This document shows, one piece after another, positions 50,687 through 59,252 of a DNA stretch of 64,000 bases. Numbering within the stretch: the first letter of the stretch is position 1; each line of letters begins with the position of its first letter. Position numbers and translations under genes: made by a program. The stretch is from contig NZ_VLNY01000003.1 in assembly GCF_008297975.1 (NCBI RefSeq), positions 62,001 to 126,000 on the forward strand, given 5' to 3'. The notes under the pieces were generated by a model. The model was not told the DNA's origin. It saw only the letters and a program-made list of their open reading frames with translations, and searched no databases. This DNA is from Antrihabitans cavernicola (GTDB lineage: Bacteria; Actinomycetota; Actinomycetes; Mycobacteriales; Mycobacteriaceae).

Positions 50687-52473
50687 CTGCGCTTCGCGCA
50701 GGTGAGCGTTTAGTTGGTCTAGGGACCAACAAAACGCTCACCTGCGGCGTCGTCGCACTCGCGCTGATCGTTCGGGTGTGGGTTGCGGCGAGTGGCAACT
50801 TCTACTGGGACGACCTGATTCTGGCCGGACGCGCCGGTACCTATTCCGCGTTCTCGCCCGACTTGCTGCTGTACGACCACGACGGCCATTTCATGCCTGG
50901 CGCGTTCCTTCTCGCGAAGATCGTGACAGCGATCTCGCCGTACAACTGGACGCTGCCGGTCATCACTCTCGTTGTGCTGCAAGCACTTGCGGCGGTCGCA
51001 GTGCTCCGGCTGCTGCGGCTGATACTGGGTAACCGCCCGATTGTGTTGGCGCCGTTGGTGTTCTACTTGTTCTCGCCGCTGACGCTGCCGTCGTATTCGT
51101 GGTGGGCGGCCGGGCTGAATTCGCTGCCTTTGCAAATCGGTCTCGCCTGGGTTGCGGGCGACGCGCTGCTGCTGTGTCGCACCGGACTTCGGCGCCATCG
51201 GGTGTCCGGCATCGCGGCGTTCGTTGTTGCGCTGTTGTTCTTCGAGAAGTCGGTGCTGATTCCGTTCGTCGCGTTCGCCGTGGTTGCGGTGGTGTATTCC
51301 GTCGACGGCGAGTCGGCACCGCTTCGCGCAACGTGGCGTGCCGCGCGGCAATTGTGGATCTGGTCGGCGTGCGTCGGCGCGGTCTGGCTGGCCACCTACC
51401 TGATCGTCGTCGACCAACCGTTCACGCTGGCAAGCAGATCGATGGCGGTGGGACTGCTCGAGCACGGCATCTCCCGGGGGCTGCTGCCGACGCTGATCGG
51501 GGGACCGTGGGCGTGGCAGCGGTGGCAACCGAGTCCGCCGTGGGCCGATCCGTCGGTGTTGTTGATCGTGCTGGGCTGGCTGGGACTGGTTGCCGCCGTT
51601 GTCGGCTCGGTACGGCGCAAGCGCCGGATCGTTCCGATCTTGGTGGCGATGGCGGCGTACGTGCTGGCGTCCGAGGCGGCGATGGTGCTCACGCGGTCCG
51701 GTCCTGACACCTCCTACGAGCTCGGCCAAACTTTGCGCTACGTCGCCGACAGCGCGGTGATCATCGCGATCGGAGCGGCGCTGATCGTTCGCGCACCCGA
51801 TCGTCGCGCGAGGCCGCACCGGTTGCATCGATCAGCCGTGGTGGCGTTGGTCATTGCGTTCCTAGTGAGCAGTCTGTGGTCCACCCGAACTTTCGTCGAC
51901 AGCTGGCGTGACAACCCGACGACCGACTACCTCGCTACCGCGCGGGCATCCCTCGCCGAGCACACCGATGTTCCCATGCTCGACATGCCGGTCCCCACCG
52001 ATGTGCTGTTGCCGTTCGTCTACCCCAACAACCTTGCCAGCCGGGTCTTTTCGCCTTTGCCCGACCGGCCGCAGTTTGCGACGTCGACGACCGAGCTGCA
52101 ATCCATGGACAACAAGGGCCACGTGGTCGACGCGGATGTGAGTCCGACTCGCGCCATCACCCAAGGTCCGAATCCGCAGTGTGGCTATCGCGTCGAAGGG
52201 ACGACGGTGGCGAGGTTGCCGCTGGACGGACCCCTCGCCGACTGGGAATGGACGGCGCAGATCAACTATGCCGCCAGCAAGGACGGCGAACTGGTGGTCG
52301 GGCTGACTGACGGCAAGGACGTGCGGGTGCCTGTGCGGCAGGGCCTGCACCAGGTGTACGTCCGGGTGATCGGCTCGGGCGATGCATTGCGGGCCTACCC
52401 GATCACGCCAGGTCTGTCGGTCTGCATTGCCGCAGGACCTGTCGGCGGTGTGCTGCCTGATCTGCCGCGCTGA
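50683..52473 (+). CDS. Polytopic membrane protein with periplasmic C-terminal domain (GT-C-like), function unknown
   Basis: A 596-residue protein: about 11 helices up to residue 410 and then a 185-residue extracytoplasmic domain with a beta-rich end. SGNFYWDDLILAGRA after helix 1 puts an Asp-Asp pair in the first outer loop, the position of catalytic acids in GT-C glycosyltransferases, which is the basis of the guess. WWAAGLNSLPLQIGLAWVAGDAL is also reminiscent. Codons 6-21 are formed by a 48-bp palindromic element (50698-50745), so the N-terminus before residue 22 may be acquired and the original start may lie at a later codon. ATGA overlap with truB. Confidence 0.7.
   Translation: MTALRAGERLVGLGTNKTLTCGVVALALIVRVWVAASGNFYWDDLILAGRAGTYSAFSPDLLLYDHDGHFMPGAFLLAKIVTAISPYNWTLPVITLVVLQALAAVAVLRLLRLILGNRPIVLAPLVFYLFSPLTLPSYSWWAAGLNSLPLQIGLAWVAGDALLLCRTGLRRHRVSGIAAFVVALLFFEKSVLIPFVAFAVVAVVYSVDGESAPLRATWRAARQLWIWSACVGAVWLATYLIVVDQPFTLASRSMAVGLLEHGISRGLLPTLIGGPWAWQRWQPSPPWADPSVLLIVLGWLGLVAAVVGSVRRKRRIVPILVAMAAYVLASEAAMVLTRSGPDTSYELGQTLRYVADSAVIIAIGAALIVRAPDRRARPHRLHRSAVVALVIAFLVSSLWSTRTFVDSWRDNPTTDYLATARASLAEHTDVPMLDMPVPTDVLLPFVYPNNLASRVFSPLPDRPQFATSTTELQSMDNKGHVVDADVSPTRAITQGPNPQCGYRVEGTTVARLPLDGPLADWEWTAQINYAASKDGELVVGLTDGKDVRVPVRQGLHQVYVRVIGSGDALRAYPITPGLSVCIAAGPVGGVLPDLPR
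50698..50760 (+). repeat. In-frame palindromic element, copy B
   Basis: 22-base arms (50698-50719 and 50724-50745) with one mismatch and a TAGG loop. The right half GGACCAACAAAACGCTCACC and the flank up to GTCGCACTC match copy A at 20061-20125. Read in frame as codons 6-21 of the membrane protein. Confidence 0.75.
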
Positions 52474-52485
52474 TGGCTCGGCGGA

Positions 52486-53205
52486 CTAGTCCGACACCAG
52501 CCAGATCGCCTGCGCCGCAGGATTTCCCAAGTCGATAGGATCGGCCGATTCGGTCCCGATCCGCACCGAGACCGTGCCTGCGAAGTCGCGGCGCTCGACA
52601 ACCGCGACCGCGGTATCGAGCGCGATTCCGACCGAGTCGAAGTAGCGCAACATCGCCGGATCGAAGTCGGAGATCCGCGCGATGGTGCCTGCCTCGCCGT
52701 CGTGAAAATCGCTGAGTTGACGAGCCGGAGGAGTCGGAACCGCGCCGTCCGCAGACGGGATCGGATCGCCGTGCGGATCGCGCGCCGGAAAGCCGAGTTT
52801 GGCGTCGATGCGGGACATCAACAGATCGGAGACCGCATGCTCGAGCACTTCGGCCTCGTCGTGCACCTCGTCCCACCCGTAACCGAGTTCGTTGACGAGA
52901 AACGTCTCGAGCAGTCGATGGCGTCGCACCATCGCGAGGGCGGCGGCATTGCCTTCATCGGTCAATGCGATCGACCCGTAGCGCGCGTGCTCCACAAGGC
53001 CCTGATCGGCGAGTTTGCGGATCGCCTCGGACACCGTCGACGCCGAAACGCCGATGCGCTCGGCAACCAACTTGGTGGACACGCGCTCCGGTGACCATTC
53101 CTGCGCCGTCCAGATCACTTTCAGGTAGTCCTGAGCGACCGGCGAGAGAACGGGGGTCGCGTCGTCCGACTCGCGCTTCTTGCCGACCTCGTCTCGTTTC
53201 GCCAC
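52486..53205 (-). CDS. mntR: DtxR-family metalloregulator, Mn-type (MntR/SirR)
   Basis: A 239-residue regulator: winged helix (residues 20-80; VAQDYLKVIWTAQEWSPERVSTKLVAERI), dimerisation helices and a C-terminal FeoA/SH3-like domain (from about 160). Compared with DtxR, the Met10 position is Asp (AQDYLK) and the Cys102 position is Glu (HDEAEVLEH); this Asp/Glu pair is that of manganese-responsive MntR rather than iron-responsive IdeR. It should repress Mn uptake genes when Mn is high; none is in the window. Stand-alone, matching the sirR position of mycobacteria. Confidence 0.9.
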   Translation of the reverse strand: MAKRDEVGKKRESDDATPVLSPVAQDYLKVIWTAQEWSPERVSTKLVAERIGVSASTVSEAIRKLADQGLVEHARYGSIALTDEGNAAALAMVRRHRLLETFLVNELGYGWDEVHDEAEVLEHAVSDLLMSRIDAKLGFPARDPHGDPIPSADGAVPTPPARQLSDFHDGEAGTIARISDFDPAMLRYFDSVGIALDTAVAVVERRDFAGTVSVRIGTESADPIDLGNPAAQAIWLVSD

Positions 53206-53359
53206 GCTTCGAGCTTAGGCAAACGACGGGGCGTCGCACAGTTCGCAAGGGCAAAGATAACGATCAGGCTACGAACATCGCGTTTCTCGACTACAGTCTG
53301 CAAATCAGAACGGGTCCAATCTCGCGGTCGGTATGGGTCGACGAGGAGGGGGCGAATCA

Positions 53360-53803
53360 ATGTTGCAGTCGGGGATAGATCCAGGGCAGAGCGGAGAGGG
53401 AACGCGGCCTGGAACAGAAGACATCTATTCGAGCTTGATCGAACGGCTGGATCTCGCAGTCGCAGTGACGAATATCGAGGGCGAGTTCGTGTCGCTCAAC
53501 CACGCGTTCGCGGATCTTCTCGGATTCACGGTCAACGAGGCACGTCGGTATCTGCCCAGCGACATCGTGCATCCGGATTGCCGGCACGATCTGGAGCGCG
53601 AGACGCAGCAACTGATCGACGGCACGGTGGACACGGTCACCACGTACCGCAAACTCGTGCGTAGAGACGGCACAGTCCTGCATGCGCGGGTGCACAAGAC
53701 CATCGCGCGTCGCGGTCCGGCGACAGTCATCATGACCGTTTTCGACGACTTCACCGACGTGGTCTGGGAGTACCCGCAGATTGCGGACCGCGGCCTGTCG
53801 TGA
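53360..53803 (+). CDS. PAS-domain protein without an output domain
   Basis: A 147-residue protein that is almost entirely one PAS domain: SSLIERLDLAVAVTNIEGEFVSLNHAFADLLGF, HPDCRHDLERETQQLIDGT, YRKLVRRDGTVLHARVHKTI and VIMTVFDDFTDVV, with the usual PAC strand order. No kinase, GGDEF or helix-turn-helix follows. Sensing of light, redox or ligand is possible; the cofactor is unknown. GAGGAGG lies 10 nt before ATG 53360 (a longer start at 53333 is less likely). It overlaps the next gene by GTGA. Confidence 0.75.
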   Translation: MLQSGIDPGQSGEGTRPGTEDIYSSLIERLDLAVAVTNIEGEFVSLNHAFADLLGFTVNEARRYLPSDIVHPDCRHDLERETQQLIDGTVDTVTTYRKLVRRDGTVLHARVHKTIARRGPATVIMTVFDDFTDVVWEYPQIADRGLS

Positions 53804-55101
53804 CGGTCCGTGGCTGCGCGGTAGCAGTCGGGTTCGTGATGCTCGTCGTTGCGCTGGCACCGGGCGCGGCGGGCTCGCCCGTTCGCGCCGACTCGTTGGG
53901 CGCCAACTTTCTCTGGGGTGTCAGCACTTCTGGCTTTCAGTCGGAAGGTGATGCGCCGGAGAGTAATTGGTCGCGCTACGCAACCACCTCGGATGACCCG
54001 TACGGAAACTCCGTCGATTTTCGGCATCGCTACGTCGACGACATCGGCCTCGCTGCGAACCTGGGCATCAAGGTCTATCGGCTCGGCATCGAGTGGGCGC
54101 GGGTGCAGCCGCAACCGGGTGCCTGGGACGAGTCGGCGTTCGCGTTCTACGACGACGTGATCCGCCACATCCGGGCTGCAGGCATGCGGCCGATGATCAC
54201 ACTCGATCACTGGGTGTACCCGGCGTGGGAGATCGGCCGCGGCGGCTGGGGCAATCCCGCCATGGTCGACGACTGGCTGACGAACATGCGTCGCGTCGTC
54301 GACCGATACGCCGCCTACGACCCGCTCTGGGTGACCATCAACGAGCCGACCGCCTACGTGGCCCAAGAGGTTTCGCACGGTGGCCTGCCGCCTGCGCAGG
54401 TCCCGGCGATGTTCGATCGCCTGGCGCAGGCGCACAACCTCATCTACGACTACATCCACGCGGCGCACCCGTCGGCGCCGGTCACCACCAATGTCGCGTA
54501 CATCCCGGCTGCCGAGGCTGCGATCGACACGCAATTCGTCGACAAGGTGAGTGCCAAGCTCGACTACATCGGGATCGACTATTACTACGGCGCATCCCTC
54601 GATCACCCGCCGACGCTGGATCCGCTGGTCGGAACGCAATGGAACGCGCATCTGCAACCCGAGGGCATCTACTACGCGCTGCGCTTCTACGCGCGCAAAT
54701 TCCCTGGCCGTCCGCTCTACGTCGTCGAGAACGGGATGCCGACGGACAACGGTATGCCCCGCCCGGACGGATACGACAGGGCCACCGCGCTGCGCGACAC
54801 CGTGTACTGGCTGCAACGTGCCAAGGCGGACGGCATGAACCTGATCGGTTACAACTACTGGAGCCTCACCGACAACTACGAGTGGGGCAGCTACGCACCC
54901 CGATTCGGGCTGTACACGGTGGATGTTCGCCGCGATCCGACGCTGGCTCGCCGCCCGACCGATGCCGTCCCCGCGTACCGAAAGATCGTCGACGCGGGCG
55001 GTGTCGGGCCCGACTATCGACCGACGGTTGCTCCTGGTGTCTGCTCGATCATCGATCCACCCACCAGTTGTACCGAGCCGGTGACGATTCCGACGCGCTG
55101 A
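53800..55101 (+). CDS. Secreted glycoside hydrolase family 1 (beta-glycosidase)
   Basis: A 433-residue protein with signal peptide (residues 1-31, ending PGAAGSPVRADS) and a GH1 barrel. FLWGVSTSGFQSEG is the N-terminal signature, TINEPT contains the acid/base Glu, VVENGMPT contains the nucleophile Glu, and GYNYWSLTDNYEW completes the substrate pocket. The length is typical. A secreted GH1 is unusual among mycolic-acid bacteria, whose GH1 enzymes are mostly cytosolic. GTG start overlaps the PAS gene, so the two are produced together. A terminator-like hairpin follows. Confidence 0.88.
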   Translation: MTVRGCAVAVGFVMLVVALAPGAAGSPVRADSLGANFLWGVSTSGFQSEGDAPESNWSRYATTSDDPYGNSVDFRHRYVDDIGLAANLGIKVYRLGIEWARVQPQPGAWDESAFAFYDDVIRHIRAAGMRPMITLDHWVYPAWEIGRGGWGNPAMVDDWLTNMRRVVDRYAAYDPLWVTINEPTAYVAQEVSHGGLPPAQVPAMFDRLAQAHNLIYDYIHAAHPSAPVTTNVAYIPAAEAAIDTQFVDKVSAKLDYIGIDYYYGASLDHPPTLDPLVGTQWNAHLQPEGIYYALRFYARKFPGRPLYVVENGMPTDNGMPRPDGYDRATALRDTVYWLQRAKADGMNLIGYNYWSLTDNYEWGSYAPRFGLYTVDVRRDPTLARRPTDAVPAYRKIVDAGGVGPDYRPTVAPGVCSIIDPPTSCTEPVTIPTR

Positions 55102-55130
55102 GGCCCCTCCAGGGGGTGACCCTGGGGGCC
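55102..55130 (+). terminator. Terminator-like hairpin after the GH1 gene
   Basis: GGCCCC-T-CCAGGG / CCCTGG-GGGCC directly after the GH1 stop, about 11 paired bases with one bulge and a short loop. Separates the PAS-GH1 pair from ribF. Confidence 0.6.
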
Positions 55131-55138
55131 GGTTTCCG

Positions 55139-55144
55139 TAGGCT
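55139..55144 (+). promoter_or_regulatory. -10 element of ribF
   Basis: TAGGCT 7 nt before the GTG at 55152; no ribosome binding site; leaderless transcript predicted. Confidence 0.55.
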
Positions 55145-55151
55145 GCCACAT

Positions 55152-56117
55152 GTGCAGAGATGGCGAGGTCTCGACGAAGTTCCTGCCGACTGGGGTCGAT
55201 GTGTTCTCACGATCGGCGTTTTCGACGGCGTACACCGCGGTCACGTCGAATTGATCAGTCGCGCAGTCAAATCCGCGCGTTCCCGAGGTATCGCCAGTGT
55301 GCTGATGACATTCGATCCACATCCCATGGAGGTGGTTCGGCCCGGCACCCACCCGGCGCAGCTGACCACGCTCACGCGGCGGGCCGAGCTCGCCGAGGAA
55401 CTGGGCATCGACGTCTTCTGTGTGATGCCGTTCACACACGAGTTCATGAAGCTCACGCCCACCCGCTACGCACACGAGATCTTGGTCGAGCGATTGCACG
55501 TCGCGGAAGTGGTGGTGGGGGAGAACTTCACCTACGGCAAGAAGGCCGCGGGCAACATCGAATCGCTCACCGAGACCGGTCGACGATTCGGATTCGCCGT
55601 CGACGACGTGAAGTTGTTGGCGGAGCATGCCGTCACCTTCTCGTCCACCTACATCCGATCGTGCGTCGACGCCGGTGACGTGACCGCTGCCGCCGAGGCC
55701 CTCGGTCGGCCACATCGGGTCGAAGGCGTCGTTGTCCACGGCGACGGGCGTGGCCGCGCGCTGGGCTTTCCGACCGCCAACGTCGCTCCACCGATGTACG
55801 CCGCGATTCCCGCCGACGGCGTTTACGCCGGCTGGTTCACCGTGCTAGGCCCTGGGCCGACGATCGGCACTGTCAGCCCAGGTAAACGGGCGAAAGCGGC
55901 CATCTCGGTGGGGACCAACCCCACCTTCTCCGGCCGGACCAGGACCGTCGAAGCCTTCGTTCTCGAGGGCGAGGCCGATCTGTACGGGCAACATGTCGCC
56001 GTCGACTTCGTGGAGCACCTGCGCGGGATGGAGAAGTTCGAATCGGTGGACGACCTGATCGACGAAATGGGTCGCGACGCCGATCGGGCACGTGAGGTTC
56101 TCGGCGCGATCCTCTGA
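55152..56117 (+). CDS. ribF: Bifunctional riboflavin kinase/FAD synthetase
   Basis: A 321-residue enzyme making FMN and FAD. N-terminal nucleotidyltransferase with TIGVFDGVHRGHVELISRA and the Y-I-R-S block (STYIRSCVDAGDVTAA); C-terminal flavokinase with GRGRALGFPTANV (P-T-A-N) and VEAFVLEGEADLYGQ. The GTG start follows TAGGCT-N7. rpsO follows at 138 nt. Confidence 0.95.
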   Translation: MQRWRGLDEVPADWGRCVLTIGVFDGVHRGHVELISRAVKSARSRGIASVLMTFDPHPMEVVRPGTHPAQLTTLTRRAELAEELGIDVFCVMPFTHEFMKLTPTRYAHEILVERLHVAEVVVGENFTYGKKAAGNIESLTETGRRFGFAVDDVKLLAEHAVTFSSTYIRSCVDAGDVTAAAEALGRPHRVEGVVVHGDGRGRALGFPTANVAPPMYAAIPADGVYAGWFTVLGPGPTIGTVSPGKRAKAAISVGTNPTFSGRTRTVEAFVLEGEADLYGQHVAVDFVEHLRGMEKFESVDDLIDEMGRDADRAREVLGAIL

Positions 56118-56255
56118 CGGCTGGTCGGCGGGACTCGTACCTGCTGGTATCGTGGTCGATCGGTGTGCTGCGGTTCGCGGCGGCCGCCGAAGGGCTCGAG
56201 CAATCGAGATACCTGCAATCCACGAGCGCGGACTTAATTGATCAGGAGCACCACT

Positions 56256-56525
56256 GTGGCTTTGACCACCGAAGAAAAGAAGCAGATCCTCTCGGAATAC
56301 GGATTGCACGAGACGGATACGGGCTCCCCCGAGGCCCAGGTCGCGATGCTCACCAAGCGCATCGTCGATCTCACCGAGCACCTCAAGACCCACAAGCACG
56401 ACCACCACACCCGTCGTGGCCTCCTCGGCCTCGTCGGCAAGCGTCGTCGTCTGCTCAAGTACATCCAGAAGGTCGACATCGAGCGTTACCGCTCGCTGAT
56501 CGAGCGTCTCGGTCTGCGTCGATAG
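56256..56525 (+). CDS. rpsO: 30S ribosomal protein S15
   Basis: 89 residues, standard length. [49 protein letters not shown] and [21 protein letters not shown] are the typical four-helix sequence. Binds 16S rRNA central domain. GGAG lies 8 nt before the GTG start. Codon use is strongly biased, as expected for a highly expressed gene. Confidence 0.97.
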   Translation: MALTTEEKKQILSEYGLHETDTGSPEAQVAMLTKRIVDLTEHLKTHKHDHHTRRGLLGLVGKRRRLLKYIQKVDIERYRSLIERLGLRR

Positions 56526-56554
56526 CATTCGGCGCGCCGACAGATTTGCGAACC

Positions 56555-56606
56555 ACGCAATAGCCAACGGGGCAGTGCCTACACTGACCTCGTTGGCTAC
56601 TTGCGT
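56555..56606 (+). terminator. Long hairpin after rpsO (rpsO-pnp processing/attenuation site)
   Basis: ACGCAA-TAGCCAACG pairs with CGTTGGCTA-C-TTGCGT (one bulge), with an inner AGTG/CACT pair in the 21-nt centre. The 314-nt gap between rpsO and pnp has no gene; it holds this hairpin and a second, CGCAGCC-AGGAG-GGCTGCG, at 56772-56790. In Streptomyces and E. coli the same gap carries double-stranded RNA sites cut by RNase III that control pnp. Confidence 0.6.
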
Positions 56607-56771
56607 ATGAAGACGAAGTAGTAACACCAGGCCGTATGTACCTGCCATCTGTGGCGTCGGTCTTCGGTAGTGGCTCCCCGGCATTCTCGATACTCGAGCA
56701 GCCCGGCGAGCTTCGATCGATGACCGCCTCCACGTGCCGCGTCCAAGGGGACGCGCGCCAGGTGCGCTCGG

Positions 56772-56790
56772 CGCAGCCAGGAGGGCTGCG
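56772..56790 (+). other. Second hairpin in the pnp leader
   Basis: CGCAGCC-AGGAG-GGCTGCG, perfect 7-bp stem, 50 nt before pnp. The loop contains AGGAG, which could hide or expose a ribosome-binding-like sequence. Confidence 0.4.
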
Positions 56791-56839
56791 TTGCGCCCGC
56801 ACGAGGGTACGGCGAAGACGAGAGGTTGACGAAAAACAC

Positions 56840-59158
56840 ATGTCTGTAAATGACACAGTAGATTCCCCCACATCAGGCGCCGTAGAGGTAGACGAAGGCG
56901 TATTCGAATCCGCAGCCGTGATCGACAACGGCAGCTTCGGTACCCGCACCATCCGCTTCGAGACCGGCCGTCTCGCCCAGCAGGCCGCAGGCGCGGTCGT
57001 TGCTTACCTCGACGACGACACCATGCTGCTGTCCGCCACCAGTGCCAGCAAGCAGCCGAAGGACCACTTCGACTTCTTCCCGCTGACCATCGATGTCGAA
57101 GAGCGGATGTACGCCGCAGGCCGCATCCCCGGATCGTTCTTCCGTCGTGAGGGCCGCCCCTCCACCGACGCGATCCTGACCTGTCGCCTCATCGACCGGC
57201 CGCTGCGCCCGACGTTCGTCGACGGTCTCCGCAACGAGATCCAGGTCGTCGTAACGGTCCTGTCCTTGGACCCCAAGGACCTCTACGACGTCGTCGCGAT
57301 CAACGCCGCGTCTGCGTCCACCCAGATCGCGGGTCTGCCGTTCTCCGGTCCCGTCGGTGGTGTGCGCGTCGCGCTGATCACTTCTGACGAGAACAAGACC
57401 GGCCAGTGGGTCGCGTTCCCGACCGTCGAGCAGCTCGAAGGCGCAGTCTTCGACATGGTTGTCGCGGGTCGCGTCACCGAGACCGGTGACGTCGCCATAA
57501 TGATGGTCGAGGCCGAGGCCACCGAAGACGTCATCGCCAAGATCGCCGACGGCGCGCAGGCTCCGACCGAGGCCATCGTCGCCGAGGGCCTGGAAGCTGC
57601 CAAGCCGTTCATTGCCAGCCTGTGCAAGGCGCAGCAGGCGCTGGCCGCGAAGGCTGCCAAGCCGACCGGTGACTACAAGGTGTTCCCGGCCTACCAGGAC
57701 GACGCCTATGCAGCCGTCGAGAAGGCAGGCGCGGAGAAGTTGGCGCAGGCGCTGACCATCGCGGGCAAGCAGGAGCGCGACGACAAGACCGACGAGGTCA
57801 AGGTCGAGGTGCTCTCTGCACTCGAGTCGGATTTCGAAGGCCGCGAGAAGGAGATCGGCGCAGCGTTCCGCTCGCTGACCAAGAAGCTGGTTCGCCAGCG
57901 CATCCTGCGCGATCAGTTCCGCATCGACGGCCGTGGCATCACCGACATCCGGTCGCTGTCGGCCGAGGTCGCCGTGATCCCGCGTGCGCACGGTTCGGCA
58001 CTGTTCGAGCGGGGCGAGACCCAGATCATGGGCGTCACCACTCTGGACATGGTCAAGATGGCGCAGCAGATCGACTCGCTGGGACCCGAGACCAGCAAGC
58101 GCTACATGCATCACTACAACTTCCCGCCGTACTCGACCGGTGAGACCGGCCGCGTCGGCTCGCCGAAGCGTCGCGAGATCGGCCACGGTGCTCTCGCCGA
58201 GCGCGCCCTGATGCCGGTGCTCCCGAGCCAGGACGAGTTCCCGTACGCCATCCGTCAGGTCTCGGAAGCGTTGAGCTCCAACGGTTCCACCTCGATGGGC
58301 TCCGTCTGCGCCTCGACGCTGTCGCTGCTCAACGCCGGTGTGCCGCTGCGCGCCCCGGTTGCCGGTATCGCCATGGGTCTGGTCTCCGATGAGGTCGAGC
58401 TTGAAGATGGCACCGCTGAGACTCGATATGTGGCTTTGACCGACATCCTCGGTGCGGAAGACGCGTTCGGCGACATGGACTTCAAGGTTGCCGGTACCAA
58501 GGACTTCGTCACGGCGCTGCAGCTGGACACAAAGCTCGACGGCATCCCGTCCAAGGTTCTGGCCGGCGCGCTCGCGCAGGCTCACGACGCCCGCACCACG
58601 ATCCTCGAGGTCATGGCCGAGGCCATCGACACCCCGGACGAGATGAGCCCGTTCGCCCCGCGCGTCACGGCCATCAAGGTGCCCGTCGACAAGATCGGCG
58701 AGGTCATCGGACCCAAGGGCAAGATGATCAACTCGATCACCGAGCAGACCGGTGCCAACATCTCCATAGAGGACGACGGCACCGTGTTCGTCGGTGCCAC
58801 CGATGGTCCGTCTGCGCAGGCCGCGATCGACATGATCAACGCCATCGCCAACCCGCAGCTGCCCAAGGTGGGCGAGCGGTTCCTGGGCACGGTCGTCAAG
58901 ACCACCGCCTTCGGTGCCTTCGTCTCGCTGCTCCCGGGCCGCGACGGTCTGGTGCACATTTCCAAGCTGGGCAACGGCAAGCGGATCGCCAAGGTCGAAG
59001 ACGTGGTCAACGTGGGCTCCAAGCTGCGCGTCGAGATCGCCGACATCGACAACCGCGGCAAGATCTCGCTGGTTCCCGTCGAGGAAGACAACGCAGAGTC
59101 GGCAGCTCCAGCTCCAGCTGCCGCCGAGGCCACCCCTGAGGCGGCCCCGGCTGAGTAA
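56840..59158 (+). CDS. pnp: Polyribonucleotide nucleotidyltransferase (PNPase / guanosine pentaphosphate synthetase)
   Basis: A 772-residue phosphorolytic 3'-5' exoribonuclease. RNase PH domains at about residues 30-170 ([10 protein letters not shown]) and 350-560 (catalytic MGSVCAST region and [12 protein letters not shown]), KH domain ([19 protein letters not shown]) and S1 domain ([21 protein letters not shown]), then an Ala/Pro-rich tail. Part of the RNA degradosome. The ATG at 56840 has only a weak ribosome binding site (AGAGG, 14 nt upstream), consistent with control through the structured leader. Confidence 0.97.
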   Translation: MSVNDTVDSPTSGAVEVDEGVFESAAVIDNGSFGTRTIRFETGRLAQQAAGAVVAYLDDDTMLLSATSASKQPKDHFDFFPLTIDVEERMYAAGRIPGSFFRREGRPSTDAILTCRLIDRPLRPTFVDGLRNEIQVVVTVLSLDPKDLYDVVAINAASASTQIAGLPFSGPVGGVRVALITSDENKTGQWVAFPTVEQLEGAVFDMVVAGRVTETGDVAIMMVEAEATEDVIAKIADGAQAPTEAIVAEGLEAAKPFIASLCKAQQALAAKAAKPTGDYKVFPAYQDDAYAAVEKAGAEKLAQALTIAGKQERDDKTDEVKVEVLSALESDFEGREKEIGAAFRSLTKKLVRQRILRDQFRIDGRGITDIRSLSAEVAVIPRAHGSALFERGETQIMGVTTLDMVKMAQQIDSLGPETSKRYMHHYNFPPYSTGETGRVGSPKRREIGHGALAERALMPVLPSQDEFPYAIRQVSEALSSNGSTSMGSVCASTLSLLNAGVPLRAPVAGIAMGLVSDEVELEDGTAETRYVALTDILGAEDAFGDMDFKVAGTKDFVTALQLDTKLDGIPSKVLAGALAQAHDARTTILEVMAEAIDTPDEMSPFAPRVTAIKVPVDKIGEVIGPKGKMINSITEQTGANISIEDDGTVFVGATDGPSAQAAIDMINAIANPQLPKVGERFLGTVVKTTAFGAFVSLLPGRDGLVHISKLGNGKRIAKVEDVVNVGSKLRVEIADIDNRGKISLVPVEEDNAESAAPAPAAAEATPEAAPAE

Positions 59159-59171
59159 GAAAGTCGAGTCA

Positions 59172-59211
59172 GGGGCCCCCTCGCGCCGTTCGTCGGCGCG
59201 AGGGGGCCCTT
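59172..59211 (+). terminator. Intrinsic-type terminator of pnp
   Basis: A perfect 15-bp stem (59173-59187 with 59195-59209) and a 7-nt loop, 14 nt after the pnp stop, followed by TTCGCTC. It is the strongest terminator-like hairpin in the window and separates pnp from pepR. Confidence 0.8.
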
Positions 59212-59252
59212 CGCTCAACCATGGAGAACTGTCCGGCGTTCGCCGCACACTG

